In this document: one piece after another, positions 1 through 7,959 of the stretch | Position numbering within the stretch: the stretch's first letter is position 1 | How the letters are laid out: every line of letters begins with the position of its first letter | The notes under the pieces: generated by a model | What the model was told of the DNA's origin: nothing | Seen by the model: the letters and a program-made list of their open reading frames with translations, nothing else | Databases searched by the model: none | Assembly (NCBI GenBank): GCA_002081555.1 | Contig: MZNV01002539.1 | Location: forward strand, 1 to 22,290 | Length of the DNA: 22,290 bases | Direction of reading: 5' to 3' | Source: Protostelium mycophagum | Lineage: Eukaryota; Evosea; Variosea; Protosteliida; Protosteliaceae | Made by a program: the position numbers and the translations under genes

Positions 1-96
1 GTGAGGAAAGCTGCAGAGGATGCAGAAGCTCATGGATCTCGTTATCCCGAAGCATATTCAGACAGATTGTTCGGTGACACTGCCCCTCTTGTCTAA
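1..96 (+). CDS. 3' end of an unknown protein-coding gene (5' truncated by window)
   Basis: An open frame runs from the first base to a TAA at 94-96, giving a 31-residue C-terminus that is charged and ends in DTAPLV. The window starts inside the gene, so family and function cannot be told. The first bases GTGAGG also look like a splice donor, so part of this could be intron; the unbroken frame and the following AT-rich spacer favour a real C-terminal exon. Confidence 0.4.
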   Translation: MRKAAEDAEAHGSRYPEAYSDRLFGDTAPLV

Positions 97-461
97 AAAC
101 AATAGACAATATAAACAATGAACTCACTCAATTTTTTGGCGTGTGATAATTTTATTATTATGGAGTGTGCGAGACGTTCTCGGTTTTTTTATCAATTTGC
201 ATTAAATTTATGCCGGCTATTCCTCACGTAAATCGAGAATTTCAAAAATGATTTTTTGACTTTTCGTGTGATTTATTTTTGATAAGGTTTTAGTACCATG
301 ATCGATTCGAACCATTGTTGAGACGAACTGAAGTAAGAAGCATGTCTTTGTCATGACTTTTATCAATTAATGAAAATTTTCAATCGTGGTATCTGAAGAA
401 TTGTAGAACAGAAGCCTTTACGTCGGGAATAGTTCTTTTCGTTTCTCAAAAAGTTATCAAC
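97..461. other. Intergenic region upstream of the JmjC gene
   Basis: An AT-rich spacer of 365 nt between the unknown gene's stop and the JmjC start codon. It must hold the upstream 3' UTR and the downstream promoter and leader. I see no long ORF, no RNA gene and no copy of the TCTACAACG word. A GGTTCGAATC on the minus strand near 301-310 resembles a tRNA B box, but the flanking bases do not form a T-stem. Confidence 0.5.
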
Positions 462-3400
462 ATGAAAAAGAGGTCAAGAAAGGAGTCACATCAGAGAGAG
501 CTGAAACATGGCCAGATCAACACGAAGAATGCCCTGAAGAAGGTTTTCATCTTGATCATGATCCTGTCTTTGTCTCATTTTTTCGCAGATTGGGCAGCAA
601 CAAGTGAAGAAAGTGAAGAAGACAACTCTGGTCTCTGACGGAAATCACATTTTAATCCATAACTTCGGTGATGAAGCACCAGAGATACAGATAGGAACGG
701 AGGATCCTCTATTGCCTTCCATATTATGGCCGTTATCCGAAGAAGATTTCTTCAGTAAAGTAGGAAAATAACATCGTCATCACAGATTTGTACCAAAATT
801 TTGTTATAAAAAATCTGAAAATTATGAAAATAAATAAAATCGTTTTTAAAATATTCTCAGGTGTGGAAACAGAAGGCTTACGCCTCTCTTCCCAGAGAAA
901 ATACTTCACGTCTTCACAGCTTTATGGAGGAGCATCTCGCCGGTTTGGATTTGGATACTCTGCTGAGGACCACCGCATCAGAGGCCATCTTCGTTTGGAT
1001 GAGGCCTTTGGAGGCCGTGCTCGACGCCGCCTCTGGTAAAGTGAGTATTTTCACTCTCTACAACGGTGTAGAATCACCCGGTCTGGTCACAAGCGAAAAT
1101 TTTTTGTGGATGAAAAAAAATAATTTTTCGACTTTTTCAAATGTGATTTTTCTGATTCCGGAAGGAGCCGGAAGAAGAGCTTAAAACAATTGAGAGTTTC
1201 GAACTATCCGGAGACACCGCAATAAATTCTGCCAAGACTTGTTATGCGGCTGGAGCGTCCTTGTACTTCAGGTGACTTTTCATGGAAATTTCAGAGAAAA
1301 CTCATCGGATGATCAGATCTTCACCAGAGTTGGCAGATATTTTGGTTCCGGAGCTGACCGGAGAATTAGGTGAAATTTCTGGTAATTTTCTCGGAAAATT
1401 AACGCGATGAAGGAATCAATTTCGCCGGATTTTACGCAAACGGAGACGCCAAGGGCGAAATCGAAGTCTTTGCCTCCAGAAAAGGTCACGTGACTGACTG
1501 GCATTTCGTAAGACTTTCAGACATTTTCTGAACTTCTGTGTCGACAAAATACAAACCCCACTATTTCTTGGAAATTTTTATCATCTACATCGCTCAAAAA
1601 TTTTATATAAAGTTCGAATAAATTTATAAATCTTAATTTATGGCTGATGGAGAAAGGACTTCATGGAGAATCTCACGTTTCAACTCAAAGGAAGCAAAAA
1701 ATGGAAGATGAAGAAGAGCTCCATCAAACACCCTCTTCGGTGATGATTCTGAAGAATTTCAACCCCTTTTCTCTGAAAATTCGATGGATAACATTTTCGT
1801 GGAGATTTCGTTGAAATTAACTTGAATTAGAGGAGCGACTTCTCATTATAAAAATGTCGACACACTGGAGCAACAGTTGAAAACACATCACCTCCAGGAT
1901 CCAAATTTCGATATCAAACCAAGTCATGAGGATGAGTATGAAGAGGTTCGTCTACACTCGTATCTACAATCAACAATGACCTTTTATGGTCTGAAAAAAC
2001 AAACAAATGATTCAGCCAGTAAAAACATAAAATTTTTTTACAATTTTAAATTTCATAATAATTTCTTGTTTGGAAATATTCTTGAATATCCACTGAAATT
2101 TCACTGAAATTTGGCAGGTCATTCTGACAGAAGGATCATTCTTCTATCATCCTGCGGGTATTTGGCACAGAGTTGAATGCGAAGAGGATTCCATATCTAT
2201 CAATGTCAGTCTCATTGCCTCTTCATTGGCTGATGTTGTATCCGAAGGCATAAGACATCTCATGTGAGTATCTCGTTGTAGACGAGTATCTTTCGAAATT
2301 TTTTATTCATTATCGAAAAATAAATTTCTGTATATGATAAAAAGTCAAAATTTACGATAAAAAAAAGGACAAAAAGTGATAAAAAATGATAAAAAATGAT
2401 GAAAAATGATAAAAATTTTTAAAAAAATCAAAAAATGATAAAAAAGGTGGACAAAAGACGACTGGAGACAAGGAATCAATTACAGAACATTCCGAGATGC
2501 AAAATCACACCTGGCCACCCTCCTACCTCAGCTCGTGTACGTAATTCGAAATCTCCCGAGTCTTCCCGCCAAAACGATCTTTTGAATTTTGAATGAAATT
2601 GTATAGGAAAGACCTCAGCGAAATGCAAGCAGAGGATTTTCTACCGAATTGTATTTTCAGGCCGAGACAATTGAGTTACGTCTTGGAGGAAACTGAGGAT
2701 GGAGATTTGGACCGTGACGCAAAGGTAACAAACGAAGTTTTTAGATCTACAACGACGAATTCTGTCAAATCTGCCAGATTTACTCTGGAGATTTTGTGGG
2801 AGAATAATTTGTGAAATCTGTATTATTTAAAAATCATAAAATACATGAATAATATATTCATACAAAATAGGATATAAAAACAATATCTATATCTTTTTGG
2901 TTTCCTGAAAAATAGAATTAAATTGAAAAATTTTTAAAAAATCGTTGGAAGCATTCGATGTATAGGATTCCGTCATTCTAAATCAAAACACCCTACGGGT
3001 TCGTTCATATCGACACAGTCTACCGCATCCCTTGCCGCACTGCGAAGTCAAGCGTGTCTGAGCGAGGCCAGTACTAAGGTGGGAGACCACTTGGGAAGCC
3101 CTCGTGACGAACTCTTTTGCATCCAGCAGAATTGATATACATTTTTATTTTTGTCTAGGTGAAGAATATACATGAAGGCAGCACATTGAGACGCAACCCT
3201 ATTGCTGTCATCATTCCAATGAAAGACCTCGAAGAGGCCTCTTCGGAGGTAAGATATCTCAGTCTGTACAAAGACGTCTTCATTTCTGACGTGATGACAG
3301 GGTGAAGAATCGAGGACCGGTGAGGATTTTGTGGAAAAAAAACTGACCGTTGTAGATGCGAAATATACACTTCATGTTAATTTTGGTAATGAGGAGATGG

Positions 3401-3837
3401 CTTCAGCTGTTGAGGTGAAAATTTATTTGTTTTGAAAAGGCAGCAGTTTTATTGCCAAGATATCGCAGAGCTGAGGCATTGTGCTGCGTCTATTTTGGGT
3501 TGTTCTTGAAATGCGCATTTCAAGTATACTCCACACGCATTGTTATTTCCCATAATTGCTCAGACTTGAAATTCAATTTTTGAAGGTAAAAATATCCATA
3601 CCGGCTTATATGCAAGGGGCAATGGACTGGCTGCGTCTACAACGCAGTAAATTCTCGTATTCCAGTTACGTCTCATTTGCCAGGGGAGACTGCGCCAGTT
3701 TAGCGGCCGTCGCGGGAGTTGAGGTATTTAAATTTTGAATTTTGAAAGAAATAACGGATCAGGTGAATGAGGAGAATCTTCTGAAATTGATCAAAGTCCT
3801 CGCCTTCACTGGTTATTGCCACCATGTCGTCGAATAA
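462..3837 (+). CDS. JmjC/cupin-fold Fe(II) 2-oxoglutarate oxygenase, 15 exons, 538 aa
   Basis: Exons: 462-542, 589-759, 861-1040, 1165-1271, 1317-1369, 1413-1507, 1657-1739, 1831-1945, 2118-2263, 2486-2536, 2607-2724, 3159-3248, 3301-3414, 3586-3723, 3763-3837. All phases agree and the total is 539 codons. The N-terminus is basic. A cupin/JmjC oxygenase core follows, with SLYFR before it, DWHFDF giving H228-x-D230, and FYHPAGIWHRVE giving H312; together they form the expected HxD...H iron triad. The core resembles the JmjC cupins related to ribosomal oxygenases (MINA53/NO66 group), so a protein hydroxylase is likely, but the substrate is not shown. About 190 residues follow the last triad histidine, contain AKYTLHVNFGNEE and AYMQGAMDWLRLQ, and match no domain I recognise. 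The 2725-3158 intron contains a 5S rRNA gene. Start chosen as the first ATG giving a phase-consistent basic exon. Confidence 0.85.
2336..2452. repeat. A-rich tandem repeat of TGATAAAAA-like units in a JmjC intron
   Basis: Within intron 2264-2485 the word TGATAAAAA (with small variants such as TGATGAAAA) recurs about nine times, forming an imperfect microsatellite on the sense strand. It is probably slippage-derived filler, and no function is suggested. Confidence 0.7.
2997..3114 (+). rRNA. 5S ribosomal RNA gene nested in the JmjC intron (118 nt)
   Basis: The first and last eight bases, GGGTTCGT and ACGAACTC, form helix I (seven Watson-Crick pairs and one G-U). CATATC follows at the loop A position. 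GACAC and GTGTC form helix II, and CGCA/TGCG sits in helix III. The region GAAGTCAAGCGTG matches the 5S box A area, and CAGTACTAAGGTGGGAGACC matches the strongly conserved box C area. The length of 118 nt is normal for eukaryotic 5S, and TTTT follows immediately as a Pol III stop. The gene lies on the same strand as the host gene, inside its largest intron (2725-3158). Transcription is expected from the internal TFIIIA/TFIIIC control region. It could be a dispersed functional copy or a pseudogene; the intact helices favour a working copy. Confidence 0.93.
3115..3118 (+). terminator. Pol III terminator of the 5S gene
   Basis: TTTT begins on the base after the 5S 3' end, the minimal eukaryotic RNA polymerase III stop. 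It lies 40 nt before the host intron's 3' splice site at 3158. Confidence 0.75.
3505..3524. repeat. Perfect 20-bp palindrome in JmjC intron
   Basis: CTTGAAATGC is followed directly by its reverse complement GCATTTCAAG, in the middle of intron 3415-3585. The same intron has GGCAGCAG...TGCC and GCAGCA...TGCTGC inverted pairs nearby. No known RNA gene was recognised. Confidence 0.8.
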
Positions 3838-3841
3838 TAAA
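3836..3841 (+). terminator. Polyadenylation signal of the JmjC gene
   Basis: AATAAA overlaps the last two bases of the TAA stop codon (3835-3837), so the 3' UTR is probably very short. The CGTTGTAG word lies 14 nt downstream at 3855, followed by a second GTTGTAG. Confidence 0.55.
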
Positions 3842-3952
3842 TAATTTCTTCAAGCGTTGTAGTTGTAGTTTTTTTTGTAGTTGAAGTAGTCAGTTTTCGT
3901 GGAAATCCTCAAAGTCGTTCAAACATAGCCTGATGTGCCACTTTATACATTT

Positions 3953-4180
3953 TTAGATGGCGATATTGGCACATTCTTGCATCTTGGGAGTCTCTGATTT
4001 AATGTTATTCATATCCTTCAGACAAGAGGCAAAAGGCGAGCTCCGACGTTGTCCATGATTGGTTTTTCCGAATGAAATCATCAAAATAAACAAAACCGAA
4101 AGTTGGTAATCCATCATTACCGCGAAGTAACCGTTCCTTACCGAGAAAGTGACTTTAACACCATGGAATAAAGCTATCAA
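3953..4180 (-). CDS. Doubtful small ORF, possible secreted or membrane protein
   Basis: A 75-codon minus-strand ORF. From an internal ATG it would begin MDYQLSVLFILMISFG, a hydrophobic signal-peptide-like stretch, followed by a polar tail with two cysteines. No family was recognised. It would converge on the JmjC gene and leaves about 115 nt between the two stops. A GTAAGG within it could be a splice donor, so the frame may be interrupted. No clear AATAAA follows the stop. It may be a chance ORF. Confidence 0.25.
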   Translation of the reverse strand: MIALFHGVKVTFSVRNGYFAVMMDYQLSVLFILMISFGKTNHGQRRSSPFASCLKDMNNIKSETPKMQECANIAI

Positions 4181-4192
4181 AACTATTAAGAA

Positions 4193-4393
4193 ATGGAGTT
4201 TTCTAGCAATTTTCAGAACACAGGAGAACTCTGCATTTCCCCATCCACGCCTCTGGCAGAGATTTTAGGTTTCTACCAACATGGAACACATCCACCGAAA
4301 CTCTATAGAGATTTTGCCTTTGGTGCTGCCGTTCTGTGGTGTTTTCTTCTGTTTTATTTTCATAATGAAATTATCAAAATAATTGGCCGATGA
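4193..4393 (+). CDS. Doubtful small ORF with one membrane segment
   Basis: A 66-codon ORF whose second half, LYRDFAFGAAVLWCFLLFYF followed by HNEIIK, reads like one transmembrane helix of a small organellar membrane protein. A second coding-like stretch in another frame (about 4425-4617) has charged residues such as MDERIDKFRNNKN and stops at 4615-4617, overlapping the Sec14-like ORF by 45 nt. I could not connect the two with a convincing intron, so the gene model is unresolved. Either piece may instead be 5' sequence of the Sec14-like gene. Confidence 0.25.
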   Translation: MEFSSNFQNTGELCISPSTPLAEILGFYQHGTHPPKLYRDFAFGAAVLWCFLLFYFHNEIIKIIGR

Positions 4394-4572
4394 TTTTTTT
4401 CTTCTCTGGCGGGTCCCGGGCCGGAGTTTAACGGAGTTTCGTGGAAAGCAGGCAGTTCTCACGCAGAGACACACCATTTGATAGAGTCTGCCCGTCGGTT
4501 GCCGAAGGAAACTATGGATGAGAGGATAGACAAATTCAGAAACAACAAGAACCACACAGACATTTTTGAGAG

Positions 4573-5541
4573 ATGCCTGAGACACTTTCACCACGCCAGC
4601 AGAAGGAAGTTTTAATTAGAGACGGAGGAGATGATATCAAAGATCAACTCGAAGTGAAGACGTTCAATAGCCTTCCAGCACACCTTCAATGGCGCCAAGG
4701 AATGAACGAGGATCACATTTTCCCTGAGGAGATGGAGATGATACAGGAGTTGAGAGATGAGTTTGGAGATGACATCGCGGACTGGTCAGACAAGCTGGTC
4801 GTCTATTTTTTGTTCGCTCGTCGCTGCGACCTCGAAAACACCAGAAAGCTGGTCCATGCCTACCTCGAGATGTTGAGGGTGAGTGATCATGTCTTAAGCT
4901 TCAATTCTGACACTGCGAAGGAGATCGGATGGCTTCACCGCAGACCCACCTTGGACGACGCACCCATGCTTAAGACGGGGCTCATCATGTTCAAGAAGAA
5001 TGCCGTAGACAAGTTCGACCGCATGCTGGTCTTCTTCAACGTGAAACTGCTCAACCCTGGGGAGTTCACCAAGACAGAGAACCTCTTGTCTTTAGTGTAT
5101 GAGACCAATCTCATCTCCGACACAATGCCAGTACGTCTTCTTCGCAATGGCTTCGCAGAAGTTGTGGAGATGAACGGTTTCGGTAAGTTGATTTCATCTT
5201 CTATAAACGCACGATCTGACCGTGCCACAGGCTGGAGGAATTTAGACACGAGCCAGAATGGCAAGGACCTCTTAAAGGCCATGCAAGGCCTCTTCCCCAG
5301 ACGCATCCGTAAATTCTGGGTGATCAATGGCGGCTACCTTCTCCGGATGGTGATGGGTGTGGCAAAATTGGTTCTTCCCGCCAAGATGATCGAGAGGGTG
5401 GACACAACCACAGCTGCTAAATTAAGAGAGACCGTAGACCCCAAGTGGATCCCAACAGAATACGGAGGCGAATGTGTCATGACATTGGACGGGATGTTGC
5501 AGGAGCTCAGAGAGTATGACCAAAAATTCAACAGACAATGA
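4573..5541 (+). CDS. Sec14-like / CRAL-TRIO domain lipid-transfer protein, 2 exons, 306 aa
   Basis: Exons 4573-5182 and 5231-5541. The intron is 48 nt (GTAAGT...CCACAG), a multiple of three and without a stop, so an unspliced reading is also open (322 aa). The N-terminal half has the helical CRAL-TRIO-N features (YFLFARRCDLENTRKLV). The C-terminal half has the typical Sec14 lipid-pocket signature around LFPRRIRKFWVINGGYLLR, then VDPKWIPTEYGG, equivalent to the L-P-x-EYGG end of Sec14 domains. A phosphoinositide or other hydrophobic ligand carrier in the cytosol is the expected role; the ligand is not readable from sequence. The domain ends close to the C-terminus with no extra module. The exact start is uncertain because another frame overlaps the first 45 nt. 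Confidence 0.82.
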   Translation: MPETLSPRQQKEVLIRDGGDDIKDQLEVKTFNSLPAHLQWRQGMNEDHIFPEEMEMIQELRDEFGDDIADWSDKLVVYFLFARRCDLENTRKLVHAYLEMLRVSDHVLSFNSDTAKEIGWLHRRPTLDDAPMLKTGLIMFKKNAVDKFDRMLVFFNVKLLNPGEFTKTENLLSLVYETNLISDTMPVRLLRNGFAEVVEMNGFGKLISSSINARSDRATGWRNLDTSQNGKDLLKAMQGLFPRRIRKFWVINGGYLLRMVMGVAKLVLPAKMIERVDTTTAAKLRETVDPKWIPTEYGGECVMTLDGMLQELREYDQKFNRQ

Positions 5542-5958
5542 GAGGAGGACAAGATGGATCGAACAGAGGCAACTCTGATGTATATACAACCAAAAGGACA
5601 GAGACATACGAGAACGCACAATAAATTATCATATTAGATCTCTTTGTTTTCTTTGGGCAATGGAGTCTTGTGTGACGCGTATTTGTTGCCTCTCTACCTT
5701 CGCGTTCACAAAGAAAGATCGGATCCTCATCACTGCGCAACGCAACCTCCTCTGACTGTTCCGCGATGGTCACATAGTCTTCTTACAGGATAAGAGAGAG
5801 GATCGTCGGTGCATTATTCATCGTCTCTCGATTGGATCACAAGGATGGTCTGTTGGCTAAAATAAATTCAAATTTTGAAAAATTGAGGCAAAGGAATCGC
5901 AATCTACAAAACAACGCACGAGCCACAAACGACACACGATCACACAGATGATGAATAA
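5542..5958. other. Intergenic region: Sec14-like 3' UTR and LRR-RING gene leader
   Basis: AATAAA at 5620-5625 lies about 80 nt after the Sec14-like stop and is its probable polyadenylation signal. The remaining roughly 330 nt up to the LRR gene start has short chance ORFs on both strands, but I see no RNA gene or conserved coding segment. Confidence 0.55.
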
Positions 5959-7637
5959 ATGACACAGAATGGAACTTCAAGATATTATGATGCTGCATTT
6001 CAAAGGGGTGCGCAGTTGGTCTTATTTCCATACCAACTATTAGAATCACCTTCCTGCCACACAATCAAGAGCCTGAATTTAAGTGATAATCTTCTTACAT
6101 CCATTCCTTTGGAAATCAAGAAGTAAGCAATATGTGATGTCATTATTTCATCACTCAAATCAACCGCCAGTATGGTACATTTGGAGATTCTAAATCTGGC
6201 TGGGAATCGCATCACCATTTTGCCAGCTCATATCGCTGCTCTGTGTCATTTGAAGACACTAAACCTCACGGCCAATCAAATCACCACCATATCAACTCGA
6301 ATCAGTGAGCTCCTCATTCCTAAATGATTTCATCATGGGTTAGAGTCCAACCAGTTGCAGAGGAGCTTGTTCGACTGGAAAATCTATTTTTAGGAGATAA
6401 TTGTATCCAGCAGATTCCCCCAGAAATTTCACAGTTGTACAATTTACGTAAATTATATCTGAACAACAACATGCTGAGATCTTTGCCCCCAGAGGTATTT
6501 TTGGGAGAGATATTCATTTTTACAGCGTTGTAGATGTTCAAAATGAACGGTCTGGAAAGACTTGGGCTTGTTGGGAATTGTTTTGATATGCCTCTGAGAG
6601 CTTGGGCAGACAGCGGGGTGAATATTTTCAGAAATTTTAGGCCTGTATCTCTGCTATATATAACTCGGTAACTCTGCACTATCTTGAAAGAAACACGGAG
6701 ATTGTTATTATAAAATCCGCATCATTCTGGCTATATTTTACCTTCCTTATTCTGCAGTAGTGCTGCAAGAATCATCTTATAAAATTTATATTCTGGTTAA
6801 TATTTTATTTCTTGGTGGTAATTTTTGTTCTACTTTTATAATTCACATTTTTTTTTTTTAATCGCAATGCTAGATGCTACCGAATCATTTATTTGAACTT
6901 TTCAAAGAGATGAGACACCAAAAGGAGGACGATTCTACAACTCTTGTACGTAATCACATAAGCTTATGGGTTCACATATCCAGATACAGAATAAGGGTTT
7001 GACCCACGATGAAATTCGAAAATTGGCAGAAGAACGCACCCAGATGCGTCTACAACGCGCCAGTCTCAAAAAGTTGGTCCCAGAAGAGCCCAGTGGAGCT
7101 TTGGGGATTCTTCGAGAAATTTTCAGAGAAAAAGAGAAGAATCAGGAGTGGGAGACTAAGTACAAGGAGTTGGAATCACAAAACACAATTCTCATGGAAA
7201 AATCTGAAAGTTCCAAGAAAATTCTCAAGAGTCGCATTCAAGTGAGCGAGTCCATTTTGTGTGGTATAACATTCGCAGATGCTGGAGCAGATTCGTGAAG
7301 ATCTTAAAGATGCGATTGATGATATGAAGGAAAGAATATCTCAGACTGATGACTTAGAGGTCAAAGTCACTTGTATTTTGTGCTATGAGCGCCCAAAGGT
7401 GATTTCTATTTGTTTCTGAAGCGATAAGAATATTAATGTTTGTGAAAAGAAATGTAAAAATCCTCGTGTTAATCATTCAATTGCCTTTTTGAGATAGAGT
7501 ATATCTGATGCAAGCAGGAGACATTGCTACTGCCTTGTAGACATCTTCTTCTCTGCGATACTTGTTCCCCAAACGTCACAACTTGTCCCATCTGCAGAGC
7601 AAAAACAACCGGGAAAATGAGAGTCTTTCTCTCCTAA
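5959..7637 (+). CDS. LRR-coiled coil-RING E3 ubiquitin ligase, LRSAM1-like, 8 exons, 359 aa
   Basis: Exons: 5959-6122, 6171-6304, 6361-6494, 6534-6617, 6874-6945, 6990-7241, 7279-7398, 7518-7637; phases agree and the total is 360 codons. Residues 25-170 hold about six leucine-rich repeats (SLNLSDNLLTSIP, LNLAGNRITILP, LFLGDNCIQQIP, LYLNNNMLRSLP). Residues about 195-305 are charged and helical, a likely coiled coil. The C-terminus is a complete RING-HC: CILC (312, 315), CRH (327, 329), CDTC (333, 336), CPIC (343, 346). This order matches LRSAM1, an E3 ligase in endosomal sorting and removal of intracellular bacteria, but the SAM domain is not seen and the protein is about half as long. Function as a ligase is inferred from the intact zinc ligands. 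The 6495-6533 intron ends in CGTTGTAG. Confidence 0.88.
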
Positions 7638-7645
7638 CTTTATTG

Positions 7646-7697
7646 AATAAATATGTAAATAAAAATCTTTAAATAAATATGAAAATAAAGATCTTTA
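7646..7697 (+). repeat. Tandemly duplicated 26-bp unit carrying polyadenylation signals
   Basis: Two adjacent 26-nt copies (7646-7671 and 7672-7697) differ at two positions. Each starts with AATAAATATG and carries a second AATAAA. They begin 9 nt after the LRR-RING stop codon, so that gene has four closely spaced poly(A) signals. Confidence 0.8.
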
Positions 7698-7959
7698 GTC
7701 TTGGTGCTGCTTCTAATTGGCAAAATCAGCAAAGTGGTTGCCCAGGGGAATGAGATGTTAAAATTATTGTATTTGCAAAAATTTTCAAGTGAATAGCTGC
7801 GATTCGCTGAGTTGTAGATAAATGCAAAAGATCCTCTTTTTGTGTGAGGCCCTTCAACAGCGGCAGCCGTCAACAATCGGGAAATTGTGTTCCGGAAACC
7901 TCCTTAGAACAAATCAGAGAAGATCAAGGCCATAACAGAGTCAAAATCACAGAGGAATA
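7698..7959. other. Spacer between LRR-RING and C2-TPR-PH genes
   Basis: This stretch should contain the promoter and 5' leader of the C2-TPR-PH gene. I see only chance ORFs and one GTTGTAGATA-like variant (AGTTGTAGAT near 7811-7820). No RNA gene is evident. Confidence 0.4.

Noticed and set aside
301-310. GGTTCGAATC on the minus strand as a tRNA B box
   Set aside because: The flanking five bases on each side do not pair as a T stem and no acceptor or anticodon arm follows.
4935-5327. Minus-strand ORF of 130 codons
   Set aside because: It lies opposite the Sec14-like domain, which has clear family motifs on the plus strand.
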